From Larkinella terrae (lineage in GTDB: Bacteria; Bacteroidota; Bacteroidia; Cytophagales; Spirosomataceae): a stretch of 64,000 bases of DNA. The position numbers and the translations under genes are program-made. The notes beneath the pieces are model-generated. The model searched no databases. It was not told where the DNA came from and was given only the letters and a program-made list of their open reading frames with translations. This document shows positions 8,348 through 16,817 of this stretch, piece by piece. Every line of letters begins with the position of its first letter. Position 1 is the first letter of the stretch. Location of the stretch: contig NZ_WJXZ01000015.1 in the NCBI RefSeq assembly GCF_009668025.1, positions 1 to 64,000 on the forward strand, given 5' to 3'.

Positions 8348-8932
8348 ATGAAAACGTATTTCCGCGTAATGACGAAGTTGCTGATGATGGGTTGTATTGC
8401 GATTAGCGCGTGTCAGGGACTCGAAGGACCGGAAGGACCCCAGGGGCCGCAGGGCGTACAGGGCGCGCAGGGTCCCAAAGGCGATACGGGCGCAACCGGT
8501 GCCAAAGGGGCCGACGGCAGTTCCAATGTCCAGCAAATCAATTATTCCGCGCGCAGTCACGACGGCTCGAACGATTTACTGCTGGCATTGCCGCAAGCCA
8601 TCAATCGGGATGTTGTCGACAAAAGCATGTTCTATGTTTACGTCAAACAATCGGTGCCACGACCAAACAACCTGGAAGATTCCTACTGGTTTTCGATCCC
8701 GGGCGAAACCCTCAAAGGCAATACGTATTCTCATTTTGTTTTTCCCGGAAACGGGCAGACGCTGGCCGCTGTATTTCTTCGCAGAACATCTGATTTTCAA
8801 AGCGGTAGCGAATATTTTGAAGCCATTCGCGTGGTAGTTATAACCGCTGATAAACAGAGCAATGGCCGGAAAGCCGCCATCGATTACACCAACTACGAAG
8901 AGGTTCGGAAAGCGTACAATCTGCCCGAGTAA
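8348..8932 (+). CDS. Collagen-like lipoprotein
   Basis: The protein is 194 residues. The signal peptide ends in lipobox AISAC (Cys22). It is followed by about 13 Gly-X-Y triplets (GPEGPQGPQGVQGAQGPKGD and on through GATGAKGADG), a short collagen-like stalk. A C-terminal domain of about 130 residues contains the segments SMFYVYVKQSVPRPNNLEDSY and EYFEAIRVVVITAD. Such proteins are surface-exposed and trimeric through the Gly-X-Y stalk. The function of the head domain is unknown. Confidence 0.8.
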   Translation: MKTYFRVMTKLLMMGCIAISACQGLEGPEGPQGPQGVQGAQGPKGDTGATGAKGADGSSNVQQINYSARSHDGSNDLLLALPQAINRDVVDKSMFYVYVKQSVPRPNNLEDSYWFSIPGETLKGNTYSHFVFPGNGQTLAAVFLRRTSDFQSGSEYFEAIRVVVITADKQSNGRKAAIDYTNYEEVRKAYNLPE

Positions 8933-8978
8933 CGGTTTCTGAGACCGCTGGCGCATTTAGTTGGATTGCCGGTCTTTG

Positions 8979-9070
8979 GTAAGGACTTTTTTAATAAATT
9001 GTTGCATTCATTGTGCACCTCCGGCAAATGCAGCCAGTAACAGGCTGCTTGCTCGTTCCTAAGTCCTTAC
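8979..9070 (+). promoter_or_regulatory. Nested inverted repeats in the leader of the esterase gene
   Basis: Perfect 10-bp arms GTAAGGACTT (8979-8988) and AAGTCCTTAC (9061-9070) enclose a second hairpin, GCAGCC (9030-9035) with GGCTGC (9043-9048) and a 7-nt loop. The outer arm ends 25 bp before the ATG at 9096. It may be a folded 5' leader or the terminator region of the collagen-like gene. No T-run supports a terminator. Confidence 0.4.
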
Positions 9071-9095
9071 TTCAACCATTAACCTACGTTCGACG

Positions 9096-10751
9096 ATGAA
9101 GCCTTCAAGACGTAATTTTTTACAATCTCTGGGTATAAGCATGGCCGGTGTGAGTCTGGCTCATGAGTCCACGGCCGGAGTGCAGCCACCCAAAGCGTTG
9201 AAACCGGCTGGCGATGAGCAGGTTCTGTTTGTGGGCGACAACATTGCCATTGCCAACACCGAATATGGAAAAATACGGGGATTTGTTCTTCGGGGCATTC
9301 ATCATTTTTTAGGCGTACCATATGGGGCTGATACGTCGGGGAAAAACCGGTTTATGCCTCCGCAAAAACCGGCCGCCTGGACCGACATCCGGCCCGCGCT
9401 GTGGTGGGGGAATTCGGCGCCCCAGATCATGGAAAAACGGTACGCCAACCCCTATTCTTCTTTTGTCGACCACTGGAATTACGACGATGTATCGGAAGAC
9501 TGCCTGAAACTAAATGTCTGGACGCCAGCGCTTGACTCGCAAAAACGCCCGGTTGTTGTCTGGTTGCACGGGGGCGGTTTTGTGAACGGAAATGCCGTTG
9601 AACAGGATGGGTACCAGGGCGAAAACCTGGCCCGGTTTGGCAATGTGGTTTTCTGTTCACCCAACCACCGGCTGGGAGCGCTGGGCTACACGCACCTGAA
9701 AGCCGCCGGGGGTCATCCGGCTTCCGGAAATGTCGGAAATCTGGATCTGGTGGCGGCCCTCGAATGGGTCAAAAATAATATCGCCAATTTCGGTGGGGAC
9801 CCGAACAACGTGACGATTATCGGTCAGTCGGGGGGCGGAGCCAAAGTTACCACCCTGATGAATATGCCGTCGGCGAAAGGGTTGTTCCACAAAGCCGTTG
9901 CTCTGAGCGGCAGTTCGCTGACTGGGGTAAATAAGGAATACGCCGAAAAACTGGGTCTGAAAGTTATGGAAGTGGCCGGTTTAAAACCGGGTGAAATCGA
10001 CAAACTCCAGCAAATTCCCTGGCGACAATACATTGATATTGCCAATTCGGCCGTGGAAAAAATGGCCGACGAAGCCAAACGGCTCAACCTCCAGCGCGGA
10101 GGCTATTCTCCGGTGGCCGATGGCGCTTCCCTGAACGGCGGTGCGTTTTTCAGCGATCCCAATCATTTCTCAGCCGATATTCCCCTGCTCATCTGCTCGA
10201 CTTTCCATGAGCAAAATCCCAGCCGGGTGGATTCGGCCCTGGAAAAAGTTTCGCTGGATGAGGTAAAAGAAAAAGTCAAACCTCGATTTGGCGATAAATC
10301 CGGCGAGATCATCGACGCCTACGCCAAAAATTTTCCGAAGGCTCGGCCGATTGAAATCTGGGCGTTAGCCGTTTCCAACCGGAAAAATGCCATTGCGGCC
10401 GCCAATGCGAAGGCTTCGCAACAAAAAGCGCCCGTTTACGTGGCCTGGTTTGGCTGGCAACCCCCGCTGTTCGACGGCCGAATGCGGGCGTTCCACTGCG
10501 ACGATATCTGCTTCTGGTTTTACAATACCGATCTGATGCTGACCCACACGGGCGGTGGCAAGCGTCCCCGGGCCTTATCGGAAAAAATGGCGAAATCCTT
10601 TATCAATTTTGTCAAAACCGGTAATCCAAACGGGGGCGGTTTACCTACCTGGAAACCGTATTCCATTGAAAATGGCGAAACGATGGTGCTGGACGACAGT
10701 TCGATGCTGGTCAACGACCCCGACCGCGAAGCCCGGAAAGCACTGGCGTAA
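9096..10751 (+). CDS. Type B carboxylesterase, Tat-exported
   Basis: This is a 551-residue alpha/beta-hydrolase of the carboxylesterase type B family, hydrolysing ester bonds of an unknown substrate. The N-terminus MKPSRRNFLQSLGISMAGVS is a twin-arginine signal, so the folded enzyme is exported. Family motifs seen are FLGVPYG, EDCLKLNVWTP, the oxyanion loop VVVWLHGGGF, the nucleophile motif IIGQSGGGAKV (a GxSxG elbow) and FHCDDICFWFYNTD near the C-terminus, which supplies the catalytic His region. Length and domain order are normal for the family. Confidence 0.92.
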   Translation: MKPSRRNFLQSLGISMAGVSLAHESTAGVQPPKALKPAGDEQVLFVGDNIAIANTEYGKIRGFVLRGIHHFLGVPYGADTSGKNRFMPPQKPAAWTDIRPALWWGNSAPQIMEKRYANPYSSFVDHWNYDDVSEDCLKLNVWTPALDSQKRPVVVWLHGGGFVNGNAVEQDGYQGENLARFGNVVFCSPNHRLGALGYTHLKAAGGHPASGNVGNLDLVAALEWVKNNIANFGGDPNNVTIIGQSGGGAKVTTLMNMPSAKGLFHKAVALSGSSLTGVNKEYAEKLGLKVMEVAGLKPGEIDKLQQIPWRQYIDIANSAVEKMADEAKRLNLQRGGYSPVADGASLNGGAFFSDPNHFSADIPLLICSTFHEQNPSRVDSALEKVSLDEVKEKVKPRFGDKSGEIIDAYAKNFPKARPIEIWALAVSNRKNAIAAANAKASQQKAPVYVAWFGWQPPLFDGRMRAFHCDDICFWFYNTDLMLTHTGGGKRPRALSEKMAKSFINFVKTGNPNGGGLPTWKPYSIENGETMVLDDSSMLVNDPDREARKALA

Positions 10752-10763
10752 CCGCTAAAATAA

Positions 10764-10798
10764 TGCCGGTGAGGGCGCTGGAATTGTCCTTACCGGCA
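10764..10798 (+). terminator. Hairpin after the carboxylesterase gene
   Basis: TGCCGGTGAGG (10764-10774) and CCTTACCGGCA (10788-10798) form an 11-bp stem with one mismatch and a 13-nt loop, 13 bp after the stop. It lacks a T-tract, so termination is likely but not certain. Confidence 0.5.
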
Positions 10799-10836
10799 CT
10801 AGCCTTCCAGTTGAATGACTGAATCAACTAAAACGC

Positions 10837-11604
10837 ATGGCCTGGAATCCAGACACTTACAATAAGTTCAAGTCCGAGCGGTTTGCTCCTTTTTACGACG
10901 TATTGGCCTTGATCGAAATCCGCGAAAATATGGACATCATTGACCTGGGCTGCGGAACCGGTGAACTGACCCGCAAACTTGCCGACGCCCTCCCCCATTC
11001 CAGGGTGCTGGGCATCGATTCATCGCAGGAAATGCTGAACGATTCAGCGCCATTTGCCAGCAGCCAGGTGCAGTTTGAGCAGAAATCCATTGAAAATCAG
11101 GTCCGTAATGTGGAGCAGAAATGGGATTTGGTCTTTTCCAATGCCGCCATTCAGTGGGTCGATGATCATGAAGCGCTGTTGCCCAAAATCATTTCCCTTC
11201 TCAAACCGAACGGGCAGTTAGCCATTCAGCTTCCGGCGCAACATCACAACGCCCTGAATAAAATGCTGAATGAGCTGGCCGATGAAGAACCTTTTAAAAC
11301 CGAATTACAGGGCTGGCAGCGAACACCGCCGGTTTTAGAAATTGAGCAATACGCGCAATTGTTATTTGAGAACGGCGGAAATGAAATTACGGTTTTCGAG
11401 AAGATTTATCCGCTGGTTGTGTCGGATTCAAGTGCACTTTATGATTGGGCATCCGGAACGACTTTAATCCCGTATACCGAAAAATTAAACGACGAGAACC
11501 GGCACCGGTTTATCACCGATTTTAAAAACCGCTTACAAAAACAGTTTTCAAAATCGCCGGTCTTTTATCCGTTTAAGCGAATTATAATGAAGGCGGTTTT
11601 TTGA
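10837..11604 (+). CDS. tam: SAM-dependent methyltransferase, trans-aconitate 2-methyltransferase-like
   Basis: This is a 255-residue class I methyltransferase. Motif I is IIDLGCGTGELT, followed by GIDSSQEML and LVFSNAAIQWVDDH. The start MAWNPDTYNKF, the NAAIQW segment and the LAIQLPAQ stretch follow the order of bacterial Tam, which methylates trans-aconitate. The substrate is inferred only from similarity. It is a single gene, convergent with the next one, with only 7 bp between the two stop codons. Confidence 0.8.
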   Translation: MAWNPDTYNKFKSERFAPFYDVLALIEIRENMDIIDLGCGTGELTRKLADALPHSRVLGIDSSQEMLNDSAPFASSQVQFEQKSIENQVRNVEQKWDLVFSNAAIQWVDDHEALLPKIISLLKPNGQLAIQLPAQHHNALNKMLNELADEEPFKTELQGWQRTPPVLEIEQYAQLLFENGGNEITVFEKIYPLVVSDSSALYDWASGTTLIPYTEKLNDENRHRFITDFKNRLQKQFSKSPVFYPFKRIIMKAVF

Positions 11605-11611
11605 TAGCTTT

Positions 11612-12664
11612 TCACTCTTCTTTCACCTCCGATTTCTCCACTAATCCAATTCGGGCCGAATGCCGAATGGCTTCGGCGCTGTCTTTGAAATAACAGCAGG
11701 GAACGCCACCAGCAACAATCTGATCGACAAAGCCCTGCGTACGCGCTTCATTTTCTTTGTGAACCCGGCGGAGGTAAACACAACAGATCTGATTCGGAAA
11801 ATGCTGGACCAGGGAGGTATAAATGTTGGGATCTTCCTGCGTGTCATCGCCCAGCAACACGAATTTCATCTCGGGAAAGGCTTCCAGCACCCGGACAATC
11901 CGCGCAAATTTGGTGACATGTTTGTTCTGACCGGTTTTCCAGACCTCGCGAAACCGCTTGATCTGGCTCAGCAGATAGATGCCGTCGGGCATGTCATTCT
12001 TTTCGCAAAACGTCAGAATGTAGTCGTACAGATTCCACTCGCTGCTCGAAACGTAAAAAAACGGATTCGGGGCGCTGGCGTCGGTTCCGGCGCGCGCCAG
12101 CAGTTGATAATGCTTGACGACATCATCAAACGGGTCGCGGCTGTGGGCGTTTTCGGTCAGCATCACGTGAATTCGTTTGCGCAGGTTGGCCGAGTGTGAA
12201 ATCAGAAAAGTATCGTCGATGTCGGACACAAAACCGTATTGCGTTGAATACGAGCAATATACTTCGCCCTCGCCCGTTGCCACCGGTTTTTCCGGACCCA
12301 GGTTTTCCGTAATTAAATCCACTTTTACGGGATGCCAGCCGGGCGCGACCGGCTCATCGGACGTCCACTCCAGCCGAAAAAAACCGTCTTTTTCGGTCGT
12401 AAACCGCACATCTTTCTGAATTCCGTTTACTTTCACCGTAGCGCCCGAAACCGGGCGCATCATAAAAAGCCGCAACAGCGACAGCGAATTGACCCAGAAA
12501 TTCTGGCGGTATTTCTGGCGGGGCATCGGGCTCCGGCGCAGCACGTGGCCAAAGACAACCACCTTCTGCTCATGGACATAACCCCGGTAAACTTTCACGG
12601 TGGGCTCGTCGCTAATCCGCAGCCAACGTAAGATTTCATGTTTTATTCCGCCACTTGCCTTCAT
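11612..12664 (-). CDS. APP1-type phosphatidate phosphatase family protein (DUF2183)
   Basis: The protein is 350 residues. The catalytic part holds the HAD-like motif GFVSDIDDTFLISH (DxDxT), the PFFYVSSSEWNLYDY segment and the C-terminal VLLGDDTQEDPNIY, all hallmarks of the App1 catalytic domain first described in yeast phosphatidate phosphatase. An N-terminal region of about 130 residues (VKVYRGYVHEQKVVVFGHVL) looks like a beta-sandwich module. It may dephosphorylate phosphatidate-like lipids. It is divergent from a lipid-kinase-family gene, a fitting but unproven link. Confidence 0.88.
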   Translation of the reverse strand: MKASGGIKHEILRWLRISDEPTVKVYRGYVHEQKVVVFGHVLRRSPMPRQKYRQNFWVNSLSLLRLFMMRPVSGATVKVNGIQKDVRFTTEKDGFFRLEWTSDEPVAPGWHPVKVDLITENLGPEKPVATGEGEVYCSYSTQYGFVSDIDDTFLISHSANLRKRIHVMLTENAHSRDPFDDVVKHYQLLARAGTDASAPNPFFYVSSSEWNLYDYILTFCEKNDMPDGIYLLSQIKRFREVWKTGQNKHVTKFARIVRVLEAFPEMKFVLLGDDTQEDPNIYTSLVQHFPNQICCVYLRRVHKENEARTQGFVDQIVAGGVPCCYFKDSAEAIRHSARIGLVEKSEVKEE

Positions 12665-12707
12665 TCTTTGTTTATTGGAAATAACCAGTCAATCATTTCA
12701 TTCATTA

Positions 12708-12797
12708 TTCGCTATTCGGTGTTCAATATTCGATATTTAACTTTAAGTAACCCGTCTTTCAATATCGAATACTGAACGCCGAATATTGAATAGCGAA
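12708..12797. repeat. Word palindrome, ATTCGCTATTC family
   Basis: The left arm 12708-12737 and right arm 12761-12797 pair imperfectly. Both consist of iterated words such as TTCGCTATTC and TTCAATATTCG. Unlike most such elements here, it lies between two divergent genes (12664 minus, 12843 plus), so it cannot be simply a terminator. Related words occur at 35440-35499. Confidence 0.75.
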
Positions 12798-12842
12798 GTG
12801 TTGAAAACAATAAATTTCAGGTAATCGAACTAAACCACAAAC

Positions 12843-13727
12843 ATGCCGGAAGTCAAAAAGTTAAAATTTTTGTTCGCCATCAACCCGATTTCCGGCGGAC
12901 AGGATAAGTCTGCCTGGGAAACGGAAATTCGCACATTCTTTGAACAACAGCCTCATTCCGCCGATCTGTTCCTGCTGGATGGCAAAAACGATGACATTGA
13001 ACTTCCCAAACGCATTGAAACCTACCAACCCGACCGCCTGGTGGCCGTGGGTGGCGATGGCACCATTAAATTCGTGGCCGAACACGCCCTGAACGCCAAG
13101 ATACCGCTCGGCATCATCCCGGCCGGTTCGGCCAACGGCATGGCGCGCGAACTGGACATACCGCCCACGCTGGAAGGTAGTCTGGAGGTACTGATCAACG
13201 GCGTCGAAAAACCAATCGACCTGATTTGCATCAACGGCACCGAACATTGCCTCCACCTGAGCGACATCGGCATGAACGCCCAACTGGTGAAATACTTCGA
13301 CGAAGGAAAAATGCGCGGTAAGCTCGGCTACGCGCGTGGTGTGCTGCGGGTACTGATGCGGAGACGGCTTCTGAAACTACAGATCAACACCGGCGATAGC
13401 GTCGTCCAGCGAACCGCTTTCATGGTCGTGCTGGCGAACGCCCGCATGTACGGAACCGGCGCCATAATCAATCCCGACGGCGACGTTGCCGATGGCAAAT
13501 TTGAGGTAGTCGTCATTCGTAAACTTTCGCTGGTTGCCATCTTACGGATGTTTATTCACTTCCGTCCGTTCGATCCGAAACACATCGAAATCTTTTCGGC
13601 CTCCTCGGTCCATATCGTCACCAAACGGCGGGCGTATTTCCAAATTGACGGCGAATACCGGGGAAAAATACGGGAGCTGACAGCCGAAATCTGGCCGGGG
13701 CATTTGCAGGTGGTTTTACCGGCCTGA
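12843..13727 (+). CDS. Diacylglycerol/lipid kinase family protein
   Basis: This is a 294-residue DAGK catalytic-domain protein, likely phosphorylating a lipid such as diacylglycerol with ATP. Seen are the N-terminal FAINPISGG, the nucleotide-binding VAVGGDGTIKFVAE, and GIIPAGSANGMARELDIP. The second beta-sandwich lobe contains NARMYGTGAIINPDGDVADGKF. Length fits the YegS/DgkB family. It is divergent from the APP1-type phosphatase gene. Confidence 0.9.
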   Translation: MPEVKKLKFLFAINPISGGQDKSAWETEIRTFFEQQPHSADLFLLDGKNDDIELPKRIETYQPDRLVAVGGDGTIKFVAEHALNAKIPLGIIPAGSANGMARELDIPPTLEGSLEVLINGVEKPIDLICINGTEHCLHLSDIGMNAQLVKYFDEGKMRGKLGYARGVLRVLMRRRLLKLQINTGDSVVQRTAFMVVLANARMYGTGAIINPDGDVADGKFEVVVIRKLSLVAILRMFIHFRPFDPKHIEIFSASSVHIVTKRRAYFQIDGEYRGKIRELTAEIWPGHLQVVLPA

Positions 13728-13790
13728 ACCGACTTTTTCCCGTTTCCGCCAGTTATTCACCAAAAGCCGCCAGTTGTCAAATCCGGGTGG

Positions 13791-13812
13791 TAGCCGCCCG
13801 CGCGGGCGGCTA
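13791..13812. promoter_or_regulatory. Perfect 22-bp palindrome overlapping a promoter
   Basis: The sequence is TAGCCGCCCGC followed by its exact reverse complement GCGGGCGGCTA. Its last two bases are the first two of the -7 element TACATTTG (13811-13818), so it fills most of the spacer where a repressor would block RNA polymerase. No T-run follows, which argues against a terminator for the preceding gene. Confidence 0.5.
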
Positions 13813-13818
13813 CATTTG
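13811..13818 (+). promoter_or_regulatory. -7 element upstream of the 13850 gene
   Basis: TACATTTG matches TAnnTTTG exactly, 31 bp before the ATG at 13850. No good -33 TTG lies 19-20 nt upstream because that space is occupied by the palindrome, so activator dependence or an atypical promoter is possible. Confidence 0.5.
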
Positions 13819-13849
13819 CGTACTGATTCCATGCAAAACCAACGCAACA

Positions 13850-14212
13850 ATGGCTAATGTAAAAACCATAATCGACGAATGGGCCGTAAAAGACCTGGAA
13901 GACGGTTCGTCCCTGAAAATCGCCGTCCTCGGCTGCACCGAACTCGGCAATGAATCACGCCCGGGCATTCAGGTCATGTACATGGGCCACATCATCAATT
14001 ACGAACCTCTATTTGTGGAACGTCTGGCGTATCAGGCTCACAAAGCGGGCGTTAGCGAATATTTGCTGAAAGATTATTCCTGGATGCATTACGAAGATCA
14101 ATACATCAAAAACTCGCTGGTGCTCGGTTTTCCGCTAAAAGCCAAAGTGGAGGTAAAAACGCGCTCCTCAAAACCGGTCATTAAAGAATACGAACTTCCG
14201 TTTGAAGTGTAG
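13850..14212 (+). CDS. Conserved protein of unknown function
   Basis: The protein is about 120 residues, soluble, with no signal. It contains SSLKIAVLGCTELGNESRPGI followed by a mixed alpha/beta pattern with several tyrosines and tryptophan (LLKDYSWMHYEDQYIK) and a C-terminal beta segment (KAKVEVKTRSSKPVIKEYEL). No family is recognised. A GTG at 13787 opens the same frame, but the -7 promoter element at 13811-13818 and the ATG at 13850 mark the true start. The upstream palindrome suggests tight regulation. Confidence 0.65.
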   Translation: MANVKTIIDEWAVKDLEDGSSLKIAVLGCTELGNESRPGIQVMYMGHIINYEPLFVERLAYQAHKAGVSEYLLKDYSWMHYEDQYIKNSLVLGFPLKAKVEVKTRSSKPVIKEYELPFEV

Positions 14213-14224
14213 AAATAGACATGA

Positions 14225-14297
14225 GAGGTGAGACAAGAGAATAGAGACTAAATGCAACGCCGATTTTTTAAGTCTCTTGTCTCACGTCTAACTTCTA
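14225..14297. repeat. Word palindrome, GAGACAAGAGA family
   Basis: GAGGTGAGACAAGAGAATAG (left, from 14225) pairs with the right arm 14271-14297, whose complement reads GACGTGAGACAAGAGACTT. It sits between two convergent genes (stops at 14212 and 14413). It shares its core with the elements at 6317-6407 and 52250-52281. Confidence 0.7.
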
Positions 14298-14412
14298 TAC
14301 TCTCAAAAAAATTGAAACTGTATCCACACCGTTCTAAAAAACAAACCCGGTTGATCAACGTTTGTCGGTCAACCGGGTCATTTGTTACCCTCCGGATCGT
14401 AGCGCCCCTGTA

Positions 14413-14862
14413 TTATTTCGCGCCGACGATCAATTCCTGCCTTTCGGCCGCCGTGGGCTGAGCAAACGGTTTTCGCTGAAAAGTCACCTGACTCATGGCG
14501 TCTTTCTCATACATTGCCAGACAGGTTTTTTCGTATTTCTGATCAAAATTCGGGCGTTTTGGAAAAACCTGCGTCGGCGCGGGCTGGCCTTCCGGGAAGA
14601 AATACACTCTGGTGGTTCCGTACTTGGTATAGAGCATGTAATCGCCGTATTTCTCCATTTCGTCCCAGAGTGTATCGGTCACCGTCACGGCGTAAATCCG
14701 CACAATCGGGCCGGTATTGTTCTCATTCCGGTACATCGCCACTTCTTTATACGTTCCCTTCAGGTCCTTGATGCCGGGTTCAGAAACCGCATCGTAAATC
14801 ATGTACCCGACCAGCAACGCGACGAGTCCGAAGAGAACATATTTTACGTTTTTACTGAGCAT
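14413..14862 (-). CDS. Small membrane-anchored protein, unknown function
   Basis: The protein is 149 residues. One N-terminal transmembrane helix (YVLFGLVALLVGYMIYDAV) is followed by a hydrophilic domain likely in the periplasm. It contains EVAMYRNENNTGPIVRIYAV and a Tyr-rich segment MEKYGDYMLYTKYG. No family is recognised. It starts 2 bp after the stop codon of the GDSL hydrolase gene upstream (14865-15539), so the two form an operon. Confidence 0.7.
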   Translation of the reverse strand: MLSKNVKYVLFGLVALLVGYMIYDAVSEPGIKDLKGTYKEVAMYRNENNTGPIVRIYAVTVTDTLWDEMEKYGDYMLYTKYGTTRVYFFPEGQPAPTQVFPKRPNFDQKYEKTCLAMYEKDAMSQVTFQRKPFAQPTAAERQELIVGAK

Positions 14863-14864
14863 TA

Positions 14865-15539
14865 TTATTTCGCAGCCACCATCAATTTGTACATTTCGTC
14901 GGCCACCAGCTGATTTCCGGTATCGTTCAGGTGAACGCGGTCGGTCGTTAAAATGCCTTTTTCGGCGTTGTTGGGGTTATTTTTCAGGTTATAATCAAGA
15001 AAAGCTTTCCGCAAATCGCAGAGCGGCAACTGGTGTTTGGCCGCCAGATCGCGAATCAGCTTGGAATACTGCTGCAGGTCGCCGTCCTGATCGTTGGAAT
15101 AATCGGTTTTTTCACCAATCACGGCCGGCGTACACAAAATCACCTTGCTCCCGGCATTCTGAAGTTTTTTGATCACGGCATCGTAAAACTTCACAAATTT
15201 ATCCGGGTCGGTGCCGGTGCCGTACGTCCGCTTGTGCCAAACGTCGTTCACGCCCACGTATACAAAGGTAATGGTTGGCTGCTTGGCCAGCACGTCGTCG
15301 TCCATCCGCAGAAACAGATCATAAATTTTGTTACCGCCGATGCCCGCGCCAATCAGTTCATATTCATTCGCCAGATTCTGTTTCTTCAGCATATCGCCGA
15401 TTCGGGTAATGTAACCGCCCGGACTAACTCCGGCCTGGGTAATGGAATCACCAAAAAAAACCACGCGTGTCGGTTTCGATGGGGTCAGGGCCAGCCACAT
15501 AAACGTGAGCAGGAGAATGGGAAACGTTCTCATAATCAA
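14865..15539 (-). CDS. SGNH/GDSL hydrolase, secreted
   Basis: This is a 224-residue esterase/lipase of the SGNH superfamily. It has a signal peptide (LLLTFMWLALTPS), block I VVFFGDSITQAG with the nucleophile Ser, block II GAGIGGNKI, block III VGVNDVW and the C-terminal DRVHLND with catalytic Asp and His. Overall it resembles rhamnogalacturonan acetylesterase-type GDSL enzymes that deacetylate polysaccharides. The exact substrate is unknown. It is the first gene of a two-gene operon with the membrane protein downstream. ATG at 15539 or 15533 are both possible starts. Confidence 0.88.
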   Translation of the reverse strand: MIMRTFPILLLTFMWLALTPSKPTRVVFFGDSITQAGVSPGGYITRIGDMLKKQNLANEYELIGAGIGGNKIYDLFLRMDDDVLAKQPTITFVYVGVNDVWHKRTYGTGTDPDKFVKFYDAVIKKLQNAGSKVILCTPAVIGEKTDYSNDQDGDLQQYSKLIRDLAAKHQLPLCDLRKAFLDYNLKNNPNNAEKGILTTDRVHLNDTGNQLVADEMYKLMVAAK

Positions 15540-15575
15540 TTAATTCAGAATAGGGGTTTTGGTTTGGTTAGTCAC

Positions 15576-16685
15576 TCAATACGTTATCCGGCGCTTGCGG
15601 GCGTCGATGGCCCAGCGGCCGGTAGCTTCCCCACCGAGAATCACCTGCGCTTCCTCGTGCAGCGCCACGGTTGGGCAAATGTGATACGGAACGCCGTACA
15701 GAACGTCGCCGATCTGGATGTCGTCCCAATTTTTGACCTGCAAAACCAGGTGTTCTTCGCTTTGTCCGGTCAGTTCATAATCCGTCAGATTCAGGAATTT
15801 AACCCGTTTCGCCAGCGGATTTTCGGCGGCCACGGCTTTGTGGCCCAGATCGGTGGTCACAATGCCCGGCGCCGGTTTCGATACCACGCGGGTTAGCAGC
15901 AGGGCGGCCCATTCAAACGTTTGCTCGGGCAACAAGTCGTCGTATCCCCAATCCCACAACAGGCAGGTTCCGGGGCTGCACCAGACGTTCGGGCGGTGGG
16001 CATGGTTGGAAAACGTCGGCGTTCCGCCCACAATGATCAGCGGGCGCGGTTCGCCTTCCTGCTCCAGTTTTTCGGCCAGTTCCTCCAGCGGTTTTACGGC
16101 CGCATCGGCTTTGAGCTGACGTTCGGCCACATCCTGATCGCGAATATGGCCATCGTAAGCGTGAAAGCCGCGAAGGTCAAACCGAGGGTCGGCTTTCAGA
16201 GTGCGGTATAACTGCTCCAGTTCGTCATCGACTACGTGGCCCGTGCGGTTCATGCCGAGGTTGATGTCGATGTAAACGATCGGTTTATGGGTGGTTTTGG
16301 CAAATTCCCGCGCCAGTTCTTCCGCCGACACCAGGTTATCCACCAGCGACGCCCATTCGACCCAGTTGTAAGCCTGCACCAGTTCGCAAAACCGGTGGAG
16401 TTTCGGCCCCGTCAGCTGGTAGCTTATCAGGACGTGACGCGCTCCGGTATCGGCCAGCATCTCGGCTTCGGCAATCGTGGCGCATTTGAATTTGGTAATG
16501 CCCGCTTCGACCTGCATTCGCGCCACTTCCGCCATTTTGTGTGTTTTGACGTGCGGAACCAGTTTTTCGGCGTCGCCATCCACCATGTCGAGCATGGTTC
16601 GGATGTTGTGGACAATGCGGTCGGGGTAGATCAAAAGGGCCGGAGAATCGACCAACTGAATATTTTGAACCTGATACTCGTTCAT
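15576..16685 (-). CDS. D-threonine aldolase-like PLP enzyme (alanine racemase fold)
   Basis: The protein is about 369 residues. The N-terminal alanine-racemase-type barrel carries the PLP lysine in LVPHVKTHKMAEVARMQ. It continues with FKCATIAEAEML, VYIDINLGMNRTG and GFHAYDGHI. The C-terminal domain holds TDLGHKAVAAENP and the metal-site-like segment HLVLQVKNWDDIQIGD..PYHICPTVALHEEA, with the His and Cys of PYHICPT typical of D-threonine aldolase. It probably cleaves D-3-hydroxyamino acids to glycine and an aldehyde. The ATG at 16685 (MNEYQVQNIQL) is chosen over an extended frame to 16787. An inverted repeat lies 14 bp upstream. Confidence 0.88.
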   Translation of the reverse strand: MNEYQVQNIQLVDSPALLIYPDRIVHNIRTMLDMVDGDAEKLVPHVKTHKMAEVARMQVEAGITKFKCATIAEAEMLADTGARHVLISYQLTGPKLHRFCELVQAYNWVEWASLVDNLVSAEELAREFAKTTHKPIVYIDINLGMNRTGHVVDDELEQLYRTLKADPRFDLRGFHAYDGHIRDQDVAERQLKADAAVKPLEELAEKLEQEGEPRPLIIVGGTPTFSNHAHRPNVWCSPGTCLLWDWGYDDLLPEQTFEWAALLLTRVVSKPAPGIVTTDLGHKAVAAENPLAKRVKFLNLTDYELTGQSEEHLVLQVKNWDDIQIGDVLYGVPYHICPTVALHEEAQVILGGEATGRWAIDARKRRITY

Positions 16686-16699
16686 GAAAAAACGTATGA

Positions 16700-16723
16700 T
16701 TGACGGTTCAATATAACCGTCAA
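16700..16723 (-). promoter_or_regulatory. Inverted repeat just upstream of the D-threonine aldolase-like gene
   Basis: Perfect 9-bp arms TTGACGGTT (16700-16708) and AACCGTCAA (16715-16723) enclose a 6-nt loop, ending 14 bp from the ATG at 16685. It could be an operator or an RNA hairpin in the leader. Confidence 0.5.
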
Positions 16724-16817
16724 AAAGTTTATTTCTAACTGAATCGCGGAACAAACCTTGAAACCGGTCCCACTCCGCAACGCTCAATCACATTGAAAAC
16801 GCAGCAAAAGCGGTTTT

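Noticed and set aside
12708-12797. Terminator
   Set aside because: The flanking genes are divergent, so there is no 3' end to terminate.
15033-15896. Plus-strand open frame of 287 codons
   Set aside because: Antisense to the GDSL hydrolase and D-threonine-aldolase-like genes, with no recognisable domain.
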